Shown here in pieces: positions 8,260 through 17,740 of a stretch of 44,001 nucleotides of DNA. The DNA is from Silvanigrellaceae bacterium (GTDB lineage: Bacteria > Bdellovibrionota_B > Oligoflexia > Silvanigrellales > CANGWC01). The DNA lies in the NCBI GenBank assembly GCA_947457515.1, contig CANGWC010000005.1:1-44001 (forward strand), read 5' to 3'. How positions within the stretch are numbered: the first letter of the stretch is position 1; each line of letters opens with the position of its first letter. Under the pieces are notes generated by a model that was not told where the DNA came from, made no database searches, and saw only the letters and a list, made by a program, of their open reading frames with translations. A program made the position numbers and the translations under genes.

Positions 8260-10605
8260 ATGATTTTTCTTTTGATATTAATGTCTTGTGGGGTCAAGCC
8301 TACTGCATTCCATACGTCGAGTAGTTGGAATAGCATGATAGAGACACCTTATCTTAAAGCCCTAGAAAGCCATGGGGAGTATTATGTTTCTTTAAACGCT
8401 AGAAGTTTAGGACAAGAATTTATTTTACATCCAGCTCTTGAGTTCCCCTTTGATGATCAGTCAAGGGAATATATGGAATCTCCTATGCTGAGTCGTATTG
8501 TGTCCTTTAAAAAACAAGGACCAAGACTTTTGATGATGGATGTTACAGAGCAAAATCAACATCCTGTTTTATTAACAACATTCCCTGTTTTAAATGATTC
8601 AGAAGGTTCTGTTGTTTTTGATTTTAATCAAGGTATGTCAGAGGTTTTTACCCAAGGAGATCTGACAACACCCGGGACTTTTAAACCACAGTGGGAGCCT
8701 TTAAATAATCATCAAGCACTTGTAACTAAGAATAACTACATTTCTGAAATCAATCAGTATGAAGAAGGTTTAGCAATTGTTCAGCAAGGGATCATTTCTG
8801 CTTCAGAAAGAATTCCTTACACTATGACATATTACATTCAGCCATATCAAAACAATCCTGGGTTTAAGTCTACAACATTAGTGCATGAATATTACCCAAA
8901 GTATGGTTTTCTATCTACAAATTTCCATTTAAATAAACTTAATCAACCGGAATTAAAAGCTCAAAAATTAGATCTCTCAAAGAAGCCTTTCTATTGGGAT
9001 ATCTCTCCCAAAGTACCTCCCGAATATCATAAGTCTATTCATGAGGCTTTAAACTATTGGAATAGAGTTTTCGGAGAAGAGATCTTTAAAATCGCAAGAG
9101 ATAAAACAGATTCTCCCCAAAGAGTGATTCAGTGGAAAGATAATGATCATTCTAATTATTTAGCTTTATATACTGGACATCTTGACCCTAGGACAGGAGA
9201 AAGTCTTCGATCTCAAATCTATATCAGTGGAAGTGGAATTAAATTTTTTAAAGATGAAATCACTTCTCCTCTGAGTATGACTTATCGGGGTTTCACTCAA
9301 AAAGAGTTGAGCTTTGTGACTCCACAAAGAGTGGATGAGATCATCCAGGATGCACTTGTTCAAGCAATTGTTCATGAATTAGGACATCTTTTTTTACAAC
9401 ACAATTTTGCAGGAACTCACGTAGCATTAACTTTAAAGGAGAGAGATCGCCTTTTTAAAGATCATGTACTGGGTAAGCCTGTATCTGCTGAAACTCTTAT
9501 TACGACTACCGCCATGGATTATCTTGATTTTAAATCCGTGGTTTTAAATGGTGCGTGGATAAAGGCTTCACAAGGTATTCTCCCCTATGATGAACAAGCA
9601 ATTGGAAAGCTTTATTTCAATAAGAACTTTAATACACATTATGATTATTGTAACGAAACACATATTAAAGATGGTTATTTAGATTGTGAAACTTTTAGTA
9701 CTGGTTCCGTTGTGGAACAAGCATTATTCCAGTTTCAAGAGAATCTGGAAACTGTACCTGATAGAATTCTCCAATCTTATTTAAAAGAATCAAAGGACCT
9801 CGCTAAACCTATCTTTCAATCAACTTTGAATATTTCTAAGCTATTAGAGCCTTCTATGATGGCTATGATTAAGATATTTAGAATTATTACAGGGCAAGGC
9901 AAATTTATTGCTGCTGAATTTCCTATAGGAACTCAAAATCCTGTTTATGATGAGATTAGAAAAAACGAAAATATTAAATATTCTGTAGAACTTTTAAATA
10001 AAACTCCAGAATGGATCAATGTATTGATTCCTCCAACTCCTGAAAGTTACCAAGAGTCATCTTTACAGCGCATGAATGAACTGATTAGAGGAAATATTCA
10101 AAAACTATTTACAGAGGCATCCCCTGTCTCCGAGGATAATAGAGACCTTCTTATGGCACATCAAAGAGAGTTAGGAAGAATGATTCCTCAGAAACTTCTA
10201 GATTTTGAATTAGGTCTGATTTATCAAGAAAATAATACTCCTTTAGAAGACTCTCCCTTAACAACAGCTTATGTTGAGGTCATGGAAAAACTGGCGCAGC
10301 AGGTTCTCTTTTCGTCTAAAGATTTCTATACAATACAATCAGATAAACACTCTTCTGCAATTCCTTTACCTCAATTCATGTATTCTTTTCAGTCTCGATT
10401 AAGTATGGCTGGAGTATTTAGGACGATTAAACAACCTACAAAGCTTTGGGGACGACAGGAACAACAGAAACTCAGAATTGAAATGGATCAGATGGTCCTT
10501 AAAGTTGTAGGTAAAGAGTATTATGAGAAACCTGATGCAGCTCCAGAAGAGGTTCAAAAGTGGTTATTAGAACAAGTCCAGATCTTAAATCGATTGGCTG
10601 AGTAG
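8260..10605 (+). CDS. Metzincin-like zinc-dependent metalloprotease lipoprotein (DUF4953-like)
   Basis: This 781-residue protein begins with a short lipoprotein signal, MIFLLILMSC. The middle region resembles zinc-dependent metalloproteases of the DUF5117/DUF4953 type. A strand containing TYYIQPYQNN is followed by a segment (EALNYWNRVFGEEIF) like the usual VEDWNxAFE motif. The zinc site HELGHLFLQHNF is at 372-383, followed by a Met-turn-like TAMDYLD and the motif PYDEQAIGKLY. The third histidine is H381, one residue closer than in the canonical HExxHxxGxxH. AAGGA precedes the ATG at a normal distance. It is probably an envelope-anchored endopeptidase, standing alone and divergent from the 8165 operon. 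Confidence 0.8.
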   Translation: MIFLLILMSCGVKPTAFHTSSSWNSMIETPYLKALESHGEYYVSLNARSLGQEFILHPALEFPFDDQSREYMESPMLSRIVSFKKQGPRLLMMDVTEQNQHPVLLTTFPVLNDSEGSVVFDFNQGMSEVFTQGDLTTPGTFKPQWEPLNNHQALVTKNNYISEINQYEEGLAIVQQGIISASERIPYTMTYYIQPYQNNPGFKSTTLVHEYYPKYGFLSTNFHLNKLNQPELKAQKLDLSKKPFYWDISPKVPPEYHKSIHEALNYWNRVFGEEIFKIARDKTDSPQRVIQWKDNDHSNYLALYTGHLDPRTGESLRSQIYISGSGIKFFKDEITSPLSMTYRGFTQKELSFVTPQRVDEIIQDALVQAIVHELGHLFLQHNFAGTHVALTLKERDRLFKDHVLGKPVSAETLITTTAMDYLDFKSVVLNGAWIKASQGILPYDEQAIGKLYFNKNFNTHYDYCNETHIKDGYLDCETFSTGSVVEQALFQFQENLETVPDRILQSYLKESKDLAKPIFQSTLNISKLLEPSMMAMIKIFRIITGQGKFIAAEFPIGTQNPVYDEIRKNENIKYSVELLNKTPEWINVLIPPTPESYQESSLQRMNELIRGNIQKLFTEASPVSEDNRDLLMAHQRELGRMIPQKLLDFELGLIYQENNTPLEDSPLTTAYVEVMEKLAQQVLFSSKDFYTIQSDKHSSAIPLPQFMYSFQSRLSMAGVFRTIKQPTKLWGRQEQQKLRIEMDQMVLKVVGKEYYEKPDAAPEEVQKWLLEQVQILNRLAE

Positions 10606-10687
10606 AAGATTTTTTGTAATACAGTAATACATTAAAATCTGAAATGCGTTATTAGATTTATCTTTGTAAAAAAGCTAAAATACAAAC

Positions 10688-11839
10688 GTGATTTTAAATA
10701 CAGAAGAACAAGAATTTTTCGATACTATTTGCCAATGGGCAAAACAAAAAGTCCTACCTCATGTGAATTCTATGGACCATGAGGGGCAGATACCTCCTTG
10801 GTTACAAGAAGAACTTTTTAATATGGGTCTTATGTCCATAGAGGTTCCTACTGAGTTTGGTGGGACCGGAGGGACGTTCTTTCAGTCTATTTTGGCAATA
10901 CAAGCCATCTCTCAAATAGATCCCTCTATTAGTGTTTTTGTGGATGTTCAAAATACTCTTTTTCTAAATGCTGTTCTTCGTTTTGCAGAAAAAGATCTTA
11001 AAACTAGAGTTTTAAAAGAAATTCAAAATAAAAGTGTCGGTTGTTATTGCTTAACTGAACCAGATAGCGGATCTGATGCTTTTGCATTAAAAACAGTTGC
11101 TCAAAAAATAGATTCCCCTGATGGTCAAACGATCTATGAAATCACAGGTAAGAAAGTTTTTATTACAAATTCAGGAGAAGCAAGATTCTTCATCGTTTTT
11201 GCTAATGAAAATCCAGCTCTTGGATATAAAGGCATTACTGCTTTTATGATTGATAAAGAGATTCATAAAGGCATATCTATTGGGAAAAGAGAAAATAAAC
11301 TGGGAATAAGAGCCAGCAGTACATGTGAAGTTATTTTGGATAAATGCCAAGTGAGCAGTGCTCAGATCTTAGGGATCTCTGGGCAAGGATATAAAGTGGC
11401 TATTGAAACGTTGAATGAGGGAAGAATCGGAATTTCTGCTCAAATGATAGGTTTAGCAGAAGGCGCACTGAGCTATGCGATTAAGTATGTTAAAGAGAGA
11501 AAACAATTTGGAAAATATTTAAATGAATTCCAAAGCATTCAATTTATTTTAGCTGAATTGGAAACAGAGATCACAGCAGCAAGATTGCTTGTTTATCATG
11601 CCGCAAAACTGAAAGAATCAGGAATTACTTTTACGAAAGAAGCAGCTATGGCTAAGCTTTTTTCTAGTGAGGTTGCAGAGAAAGTGGCAAGCCAATGTTT
11701 AGAACTTTTAGGTGGGTACGGATTTATAAAAGAGTACCCCTTAGAGAAATTCTATAGAGATTCTAAAATTGGAAAAATCTATGAAGGCACATCGCATATG
11801 CAAAAGCAGACCATTGCAAAGTTCCTTTTGAGTGAGTGA
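10688..11839 (+). CDS. Acyl-CoA dehydrogenase
   Basis: The 383-residue product has the standard family length and order of motifs. CYCLTEPDSGSDA is the FAD/substrate loop, followed by KVFITNSGEARFFIVF, KLGIRASSTCEV, RKQFGKYLNEFQSIQF and LLGGYGFIKEYPLEKFYRDS. The catalytic glutamate is E366 in IYEGTSHMQ. It oxidises an acyl-CoA to the 2-enoyl-CoA, passing electrons to ETF; its position of E is that of short/medium-chain enzymes. It probably serves beta-oxidation or branched amino-acid breakdown, but the substrate cannot be told from sequence. It starts at GTG and stands alone before yajC, without other fatty-acid genes nearby. Confidence 0.93.
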   Translation: MILNTEEQEFFDTICQWAKQKVLPHVNSMDHEGQIPPWLQEELFNMGLMSIEVPTEFGGTGGTFFQSILAIQAISQIDPSISVFVDVQNTLFLNAVLRFAEKDLKTRVLKEIQNKSVGCYCLTEPDSGSDAFALKTVAQKIDSPDGQTIYEITGKKVFITNSGEARFFIVFANENPALGYKGITAFMIDKEIHKGISIGKRENKLGIRASSTCEVILDKCQVSSAQILGISGQGYKVAIETLNEGRIGISAQMIGLAEGALSYAIKYVKERKQFGKYLNEFQSIQFILAELETEITAARLLVYHAAKLKESGITFTKEAAMAKLFSSEVAEKVASQCLELLGGYGFIKEYPLEKFYRDSKIGKIYEGTSHMQKQTIAKFLLSE

Positions 11840-11901
11840 GCCTTTGAAATTAAGTTTGAGTGTGCTAAATATTAAGCACTATATATTAAAGAATTGTTGT
11901 T

Positions 11902-12240
11902 ATGAATGAAAATATACCTTTAAAACCTGTTGAAGTCGCAGGAAGTCTTGAATCTGCAGGAGCTTCTGCAAATCCAGCATGGATTCAATTTGCCATTATG
12001 GGAGGAGTTCTTCTTTTTATGTGGCTATTTGTGATGCGTCCTAATGCGCAGAAACAAAAAGAACATAAAAAGTTTTTAGATGATCTTAAATCAGGATCTG
12101 AAATCATCACAACAAGTGGCATCATAGGGATTGTCAAAAAAATTGAGAATGACGTTGTGTATTTAGACTTAGGACAAAATACAGTTCGCATTCAAAAAAG
12201 TTCTATTTCGAGTTTATGGCAATCTTCCAAGACAGCGTAA
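11902..12240 (+). CDS. yajC: Sec translocon accessory subunit YajC
   Basis: The 112-residue product has one membrane helix at about residues 29-46 followed by MRPNAQKQKEHKKFLDDLKSG, the YajC signature. It then continues with GSEIITTSGIIGIVKKIEND and a short beta region. YajC binds SecDF and the SecYEG channel. It overlaps the start of secD by 25 bases, and secF and recJ follow, so the order yajC-secD-secF is the classical translocon operon. The N-terminal extension before the helix (about 28 residues, Ala/Glu/Ser-rich) is longer than in E. coli YajC. Confidence 0.95.
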   Translation: MNENIPLKPVEVAGSLESAGASANPAWIQFAIMGGVLLFMWLFVMRPNAQKQKEHKKFLDDLKSGSEIITTSGIIGIVKKIENDVVYLDLGQNTVRIQKSSISSLWQSSKTA

Positions 12241-14018
12241 AGCAGCCTCTTTCTTTAGCATGGTGGATCAAGTTCAGTATTGTTCTTTGTACACTTATAT
12301 TCACTCTTTTCTTTAGTTTACCTACTTTTTTTGGGGATATGGAAGTTAATCCTGAAACCCAAGGGTATAAAAGAGTTATCAATAAGATCATTACATCTGT
12401 TCTTCCTGATGTAAAAGTTTCTTTAGGTCTTGATCTTAAAGGCGGACTACATCTTGTTTTAGAAGTTGATGATCATAAATCTGTTGTTCAAAATATCACC
12501 AGGGCTTACTCGAGATCCCGGGATTCTCTTAAAAGTCAAAGTATAAATATTCCTGAAGTGATCACTTTATCAGAAACATTTGCCTATGAATTACCTATAG
12601 AATCAGAAGAAATTTCTAAAAAAGTTTCAGCTGCTATTGAAGAACAGACAGCCTTTATCAGATCTGAAAGTTATAAAGATGGCATCTTAAAATTTGAAGG
12701 TGTGCAAAAAAATATAGAAGTCTATCGAGAAAATATCTTAAAACAGGCTATCACAACGATTCGTAACAGAATCGATGAGTTTGGTGTTGCTGAACCGAGT
12801 ATCTTCCAACAAGGGCAAAAACATATTGTTATCCAAATGCCAGGAGTCAAAGATCCTAAGAGAGCAAAAGAGCTAATTGGTAATACGGCGCAGTTAGATT
12901 TTAGAATGGTGTTTAAGGATATTTCCCATGAACAACTTAAAGAGTATGTGGGAGAAGCTCAAAAAAATCTTGGAATAGATCCAACTGATGTCTCTATAGA
13001 ATCTATTGAAAAGTGTTCTGAATGGTTAACCGTAAACAAAAAATTACCTGAGGGAACAACTCTGATTCTCCAAAGAATCTATGAAGTTGAAAAAGGCATA
13101 AAAGTACTAACAAATTGGTTACCTTACTTAGTAGAAGCAAATCCCAAAGTCACAGGTGAAATGATTGAAAACGCCCAGGTTTTTACAACATATGAGTCCG
13201 TTGTTCCAGAAGAAAGAGTCTTTATTACCTTTACTCCACAAGGAGCAAAGTTTTTTGGAGATTTGACTCAAAAAGCAATAGATAACAGTCGTTCTACTCA
13301 TCAGATTGCTATTATTCTTGATTCTAATATTAACAGTGCACCAACTGTGAGTGAGCCTATTTTAAATGGCACAGCATCTATAACAACACGGAGTGCAACA
13401 GATTCTCAAACAAGACTTAAAGAAGCACAAGATCTTGCTCTTGTCCTCAGAGCAGGCTCTCTCCCTGCTTCTGTTAAAGTTGTGGAAGAAAGAGAAATTG
13501 GGCCATCTGAAGGTGAAGAAAATATTCAAGCAGGTATCTATTCAACATTAGGTGCAGCTGCTGTGGTGATGCTTTTGATGCTGATTGTCTATGGTGGTTC
13601 AGGAATTATTGCTATCACAGCCATGATATTCAACGTTTTTCTTATCCTTGCTTTACTTGCCTGCTTTGGAGCAACTCTCACTCTTCCAGGTATCGCTGGG
13701 ATTGTTTTAACTATGGCGATTGCCGTTGATGGTAACGTGATTATTAATGAACGTATTCGTGAAGAGATCAGACATGGACTAAGTCCAAGAGATGCTTTTT
13801 ATAAAGGATACCAATCCAGTTTCTTTACTCTTGTGGATGCACACATTACTTCTGCAGTGGCAGGACTCGTTCTTTTGTTTTATGGAAACCCATCTGTAAA
13901 AGGTTTCGCTGTTTCCTTACTCGTAGGTATTATTTCTACACTTTTTACATCTTACACAGTCACAGAAGTCATCGGACAATGGCTATTAGAGAAAACAGGA
14001 TCTAAAAAATTCATATGA
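12216..14018 (+). CDS. secD: Protein translocase subunit SecD
   Basis: The 600-residue protein has an N-terminal membrane helix, the signature GLDLKGGLHLVLEVD, and a large periplasmic P1 domain. The P1 domain carries TIRNRIDEFGVAEPSIFQ and FITFTPQGAKFFGDLT. It is followed by five membrane helices starting near residue 441 and the motif MAIAVDGNVIINERIREE. SecD with SecF uses the proton-motive force to help complete Sec-dependent export. The ATG lies within the end of yajC (25-base overlap) and secF follows after 10 bases, so all three are cotranscribed. The many signal-peptide proteins in this window depend on this machinery. Confidence 0.97.
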   Translation: MAIFQDSVKQPLSLAWWIKFSIVLCTLIFTLFFSLPTFFGDMEVNPETQGYKRVINKIITSVLPDVKVSLGLDLKGGLHLVLEVDDHKSVVQNITRAYSRSRDSLKSQSINIPEVITLSETFAYELPIESEEISKKVSAAIEEQTAFIRSESYKDGILKFEGVQKNIEVYRENILKQAITTIRNRIDEFGVAEPSIFQQGQKHIVIQMPGVKDPKRAKELIGNTAQLDFRMVFKDISHEQLKEYVGEAQKNLGIDPTDVSIESIEKCSEWLTVNKKLPEGTTLILQRIYEVEKGIKVLTNWLPYLVEANPKVTGEMIENAQVFTTYESVVPEERVFITFTPQGAKFFGDLTQKAIDNSRSTHQIAIILDSNINSAPTVSEPILNGTASITTRSATDSQTRLKEAQDLALVLRAGSLPASVKVVEEREIGPSEGEENIQAGIYSTLGAAAVVMLLMLIVYGGSGIIAITAMIFNVFLILALLACFGATLTLPGIAGIVLTMAIAVDGNVIINERIREEIRHGLSPRDAFYKGYQSSFFTLVDAHITSAVAGLVLLFYGNPSVKGFAVSLLVGIISTLFTSYTVTEVIGQWLLEKTGSKKFI

Positions 14019-14028
14019 AGGGATTTCC

Positions 14029-15027
14029 ATGAAAATAGGAAATATTCAAATATTTCCCCCAGAATTCTTTTTTGATTTCATGCGGTGGAGATATTTTACG
14101 GTTGGTTTTTCTGCTGTATTAAGTTTGGTCGCTATTATCAGCATACTTTATCATGGGATCAATTATAGCATTGATTTTACAGGTGGATTGGAAATGAATT
14201 TCACTTCCACTGAACCCGTTGATCATCAGCAATTTCTTAAAAAAGCTCAAGAATTAGCAGCCCCTAATCCTATTGAAATTGCTTTTTTAAAAGGCAAACA
14301 AGAAACCTACGTTTTGAGACTTAAAGAGACTGAGGAAACAACTCAACTCATCCAGAAAATTGTTCCGGAGTTAAAAAACACCTGGAAAAGTCTCAGTCTT
14401 GTTTCACAAACTCAAGTTTCTCCTAAAATAGGACAAGAAGAAGAAAAAAAAGGCTATATGGCTCTTTTCTTAGCATGTCTAGGAATTCTCATCTATATAG
14501 CTCTTCGTTTTGATCCTCGTTTTGCACCCGGCGCTGTCGTCTGTTTGCTTCATGATGTGCTGATAGCAGTTGGCTTTATGACTGTAACAAATAGGCCATT
14601 TTCAGCATCTTCTATAGCAGCATTTTTAACCATCGTAGGTTATTCTATTAACGATACCGTGATTATTTACGATCGTATTCGAGAAACTCAAACATCTTAT
14701 CCCACAATGCCTTTACGAGATGTTGTGAATAAGAGTATCAGTCAAACAATGAACCGAACTGTCTTAACAGCGCTCACCGGATTACTGGCTCTTCTTGTAT
14801 TAGTTTTATTTGGTGGTGGAGCTATTGAAGATTTTGCATTAACTATGTTTGTAGGTATTCTGACAGGTACGTACTCTTCTATTTACGTAGCAGCACCTTT
14901 AACACTCATGATGGATTCGGTTTTAAAAAAATGGGGATGGACACCAAAAGCACCTCAGATCAAGGCACAAAAGACTCAAACAACAGATTTCGCCCCCCCT
15001 ATTACTCTCAAACCGAAGAAAAAATAA
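14029..15027 (+). CDS. secF: Protein translocase subunit SecF
   Basis: The 332-residue protein has an N-terminal helix, the motif YSIDFTGGLEMNF, and a small periplasmic domain. It is followed by helices with RFDPRFAPGAVVCLLHDVLI and GYSINDTVIIYDRIRE, the SecF counterparts of SecD motifs. It pairs with SecD in the inner membrane. AGGGA lies shortly before the ATG, and the gene follows secD by 10 bases. Its final 97 bases overlap the start of the recJ frame. The cytosolic tail is Lys/Gln/Thr-rich. Confidence 0.97.
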   Translation: MKIGNIQIFPPEFFFDFMRWRYFTVGFSAVLSLVAIISILYHGINYSIDFTGGLEMNFTSTEPVDHQQFLKKAQELAAPNPIEIAFLKGKQETYVLRLKETEETTQLIQKIVPELKNTWKSLSLVSQTQVSPKIGQEEEKKGYMALFLACLGILIYIALRFDPRFAPGAVVCLLHDVLIAVGFMTVTNRPFSASSIAAFLTIVGYSINDTVIIYDRIRETQTSYPTMPLRDVVNKSISQTMNRTVLTALTGLLALLVLVLFGGGAIEDFALTMFVGILTGTYSSIYVAAPLTLMMDSVLKKWGWTPKAPQIKAQKTQTTDFAPPITLKPKKK

Positions 15028-16724
15028 CTTCTTCCGGGCAAGATCAAAATCTTCAACTGCCTCAAAATTGGATTTTAAAATACTCATCCATTCCTTTAAA
15101 TTGGATCTCTCAAAAAAGAAAAGAAATCTATAAAGGCTGTACATATCTTCAACCTTATCTAGAAGGTTCTCTACCAGGTTTACACTGTTTACCAGATCCT
15201 TTTTTAATGAAAGGAATGGATGAAGCCACAGATCGTATTTGTCTTGCCATGGAAAGACAAGAAGTGATCACAGTTTTTGGTGATTATGATGTGGATGGAA
15301 TCACAGGTTCTGCTTTACTCAGAAGATTCTTCCAAGATTTAGGTTATCCGGTTCAAAGGTATATTCCCCATCGTTTGAATGAAGGCTATGGTCTTAAACC
15401 AGAAAGTTTTGATTCTATATCTTCTGGATTAGTGATCACAGTTGATAATGGAATGGGTGCTTTTGAAGCATGTATTCGAGCTCAACAAAGAGGAATAGAT
15501 GTTATTATTACAGATCATCATGAGATCACAGATAAAGAACCTATAGCTATTGCCATTTTAAATCCTAAACAAAAAGATTGTAATTTTCCCTATTCGTATC
15601 TATCCGGTGCTGGGATCGCTTTTTATTTAGCTTTTGGATTACGTCAAAAGCTAAAACTTAAAAGTATTCAACATAAACTTAATTTTAAAGGGGTTAATCT
15701 TAAACAATATCTAGATTTTGTAGCCTTAGGAGCTATTGCAGATAAAGTCCCTATGAGTGGACTCAACCATCTGCTCACCCAGATCGGATTAGAAGTTCTG
15801 AATGAACATTTAATGCAAGGACATAGACCAGGGATCTATCAAATTTTAAGAAAAAGTTATTGGAAAGGAAAGCCTCTGACAGAAGATGATGTGGCTTTTA
15901 AAATAGCACCTAAATTAAATGCTTCCGGTCGATTAAGTCATGCTAAAGCAGCAGCGGATCTCCTCGAAAGTGATGATATGGCTGAGACTGAGTACCTTGC
16001 CAAAAAACTCACTGAAGAAAATGCACTCCGTCGTTCTATTCAAGATAATATCTTAAAAGAAGCATTGGAACAGATCCCATCTAAAGTTCCTTCTATTCTC
16101 TGCGTATATGCTCCCCATTGGCATATAGGTGTTGTAGGGATCATAGCTTCAAAGCTTGTAGAAATTTATCATCGACCAGCACTTGTTTTGGGATCTCATT
16201 TAGGTGAAATCCGGGGAAGCGGAAGATCTATTGCTGATTTTTCTTTATTGGAGTTTCTTCAAAGTCATTTTAAAAACCATTTTACCTCTTTAGGAGGGCA
16301 TGCTATGGCGGTGGGTTTTACATTAAAGTCATTTGAAGATTTTTCAAAAGATTTAAGTCTCATCTCTTTAGATATGAAGAATTCAGATTTGCCTATTTTA
16401 TGTCCCATTCATTTCAGAGATCTTGAGAAGAGTTTTTTTAAGGAACTGGTTCAAATTCAACCTTATGGACCTTTGAATGAAAAACCGTATTGGTTGCTTT
16501 CTGATATAACTTTATTGGCTATAAAATTTATTGGGAAAACACATTATTTATGCCTTAAAATTTGTGATTCATTAGGCAAAAAAGGAGAGATTTTAGTTTT
16601 TAGAAATCCAGAAAAAATACAGGCTTTTATTAATTCTCAAAAAAAATTCCATTTTGTTGTGGAAAGTTCTGGCTCTCCATGGGACAATCAATTTATTCTT
16701 TTAGACTTTATGGAGACTTCTTGA
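14931..16724 (+). CDS. recJ: Single-stranded-DNA-specific exonuclease RecJ
   Basis: The 597-residue product contains the DHH phosphoesterase motifs DYDVDG (about 118-123) and VIITDHHE (DHH at about 195-197). Further motifs are FVALGAIADKVPM and PKLNASGRLSHAKAAADLL, with GEIRGSGRSI and GGHAMAVGFT of the DHHA1 region. RecJ degrades single-stranded DNA 5' to 3' in recombination and mismatch repair. The only standard start codons, ATG at 14931 and 14937, lie inside secF, so the first 32 residues share DNA with the SecF tail in another frame. Conserved sequence begins near residue 45 (WILKYSS), so the N-terminal extension may be spurious or untranslated. Its TGA overlaps a TTG start of the next gene. 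Confidence 0.93.
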   Translation: MGMDTKSTSDQGTKDSNNRFRPPYYSQTEEKITSSGQDQNLQLPQNWILKYSSIPLNWISQKRKEIYKGCTYLQPYLEGSLPGLHCLPDPFLMKGMDEATDRICLAMERQEVITVFGDYDVDGITGSALLRRFFQDLGYPVQRYIPHRLNEGYGLKPESFDSISSGLVITVDNGMGAFEACIRAQQRGIDVIITDHHEITDKEPIAIAILNPKQKDCNFPYSYLSGAGIAFYLAFGLRQKLKLKSIQHKLNFKGVNLKQYLDFVALGAIADKVPMSGLNHLLTQIGLEVLNEHLMQGHRPGIYQILRKSYWKGKPLTEDDVAFKIAPKLNASGRLSHAKAAADLLESDDMAETEYLAKKLTEENALRRSIQDNILKEALEQIPSKVPSILCVYAPHWHIGVVGIIASKLVEIYHRPALVLGSHLGEIRGSGRSIADFSLLEFLQSHFKNHFTSLGGHAMAVGFTLKSFEDFSKDLSLISLDMKNSDLPILCPIHFRDLEKSFFKELVQIQPYGPLNEKPYWLLSDITLLAIKFIGKTHYLCLKICDSLGKKGEILVFRNPEKIQAFINSQKKFHFVVESSGSPWDNQFILLDFMETS

Positions 16725-17740
16725 AAACCTTAATGCCATTTCATTACTCGCTTTGGTTAAACCTGGGGGGAGCATTTTTCAGTGTTCTAGCTATGGGATG
16801 GATGCTGGCTATGATTATCAGTCAGCAGGTCTTTTGGAATATTCCTTTAATGATTCTCATGCTTGTCTTAGCTGTGATTTTCTTATTTAAAGCGGTAGGT
16901 TTTTTTCTAAAGTACCTGCATTCTAAGCCTCTTCTCGATAAACCTTTAGGTCTAGCTTTTAAAGCATTAAAAGGAGAAATGGTCCTAGATAAAGGATATA
17001 AAGGTCCGCCAGCTCCAGAACTCGTTCTCAAATTATTTGCACAACAAGTCAGATCTTACGCGATGGAAAAATCCTATCATAGTATTCGTATTGAAAGGGA
17101 CAAAAACGCCATTGACCCTCTTCCTATTCTTAAAAGAAGATGGTCTGATGTCCAGGATACACTAGGTGAATTAGAACTTTATTTAGCACAAGATCCTAAA
17201 GCAGTGATTGAAAAACTGGTTCAAGCTTCTCCTAAGAGGATGCTAGATGTTTCTCAAATCTTTCAAGATGTTTCAGATACTTTTGATACTTCATGGAGAC
17301 GAAGAGGTATCAATATCGAATCAGCTATTGTTAAACCACTCAAAGCCACAACTCATGAGCTGCTTTTGAGAAGACTTTTAGCAGGTCCATGGAGAGCAGC
17401 AGTCTATCTTACCCCCCGGGGACAATCCGTGACATTCTCAGCCAAAAGTGAACAAGGTAGAGTTTTGGCACAGTGGCTATGTCAGGATCTGACAATATCA
17501 GAATCTTGGTTATCTAAAATTCAAAACAGCCTTCTACCTATCAATCAAAGAATTGAAGAAGGTTTAGAAGTCTTAGGCGGAGGCGATACGCTCCATGGAC
17601 TTGTAAGTCTGATTACCTGGATAGACATAGCTAACGCAAGTAAACTGATCTACAGCATGAAGAATAAGAGCCAGGGCTTTGTATTTGAAATTCAGTTACC
17701 GAATTCAAACATCGGTAGTACTGTCTACTCTTTGTCTTAA
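16721..17740 (+). CDS. Membrane protein with a degenerate histidine-kinase-like module
   Basis: The frame is open from 16679, but TTG at 16721 is preferred because GGAG lies 5 bases before it and it forms a TTGA overlap with the recJ stop; ATG at 16733 is an alternative. Two hydrophobic segments lie in the first 60 residues. The rest resembles a two-component sensor kinase core: a helical stretch with DVSQIFQDVSDTFDTSWRRR, and an end with FVFEIQLPNSN, like the GxxFxixLP end of HATPase domains. The phospho-acceptor His, N-box and glycine-rich G-box are not recognisable, although HGLVSLITWIDIANASKLIY sits where GLGLxIxxxIV is expected. It is probably a non-catalytic or diverged kinase-like sensor. 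This is inference from weak similarity. Confidence 0.6.
   Translation: MKTLMPFHYSLWLNLGGAFFSVLAMGWMLAMIISQQVFWNIPLMILMLVLAVIFLFKAVGFFLKYLHSKPLLDKPLGLAFKALKGEMVLDKGYKGPPAPELVLKLFAQQVRSYAMEKSYHSIRIERDKNAIDPLPILKRRWSDVQDTLGELELYLAQDPKAVIEKLVQASPKRMLDVSQIFQDVSDTFDTSWRRRGINIESAIVKPLKATTHELLLRRLLAGPWRAAVYLTPRGQSVTFSAKSEQGRVLAQWLCQDLTISESWLSKIQNSLLPINQRIEEGLEVLGGGDTLHGLVSLITWIDIANASKLIYSMKNKSQGFVFEIQLPNSNIGSTVYSLS

Noticed and set aside
14923-15144. Minus-strand frame over the secF/recJ junction
   Set aside because: It is antisense to two conserved genes and consists of low-complexity Phe/Leu residues.
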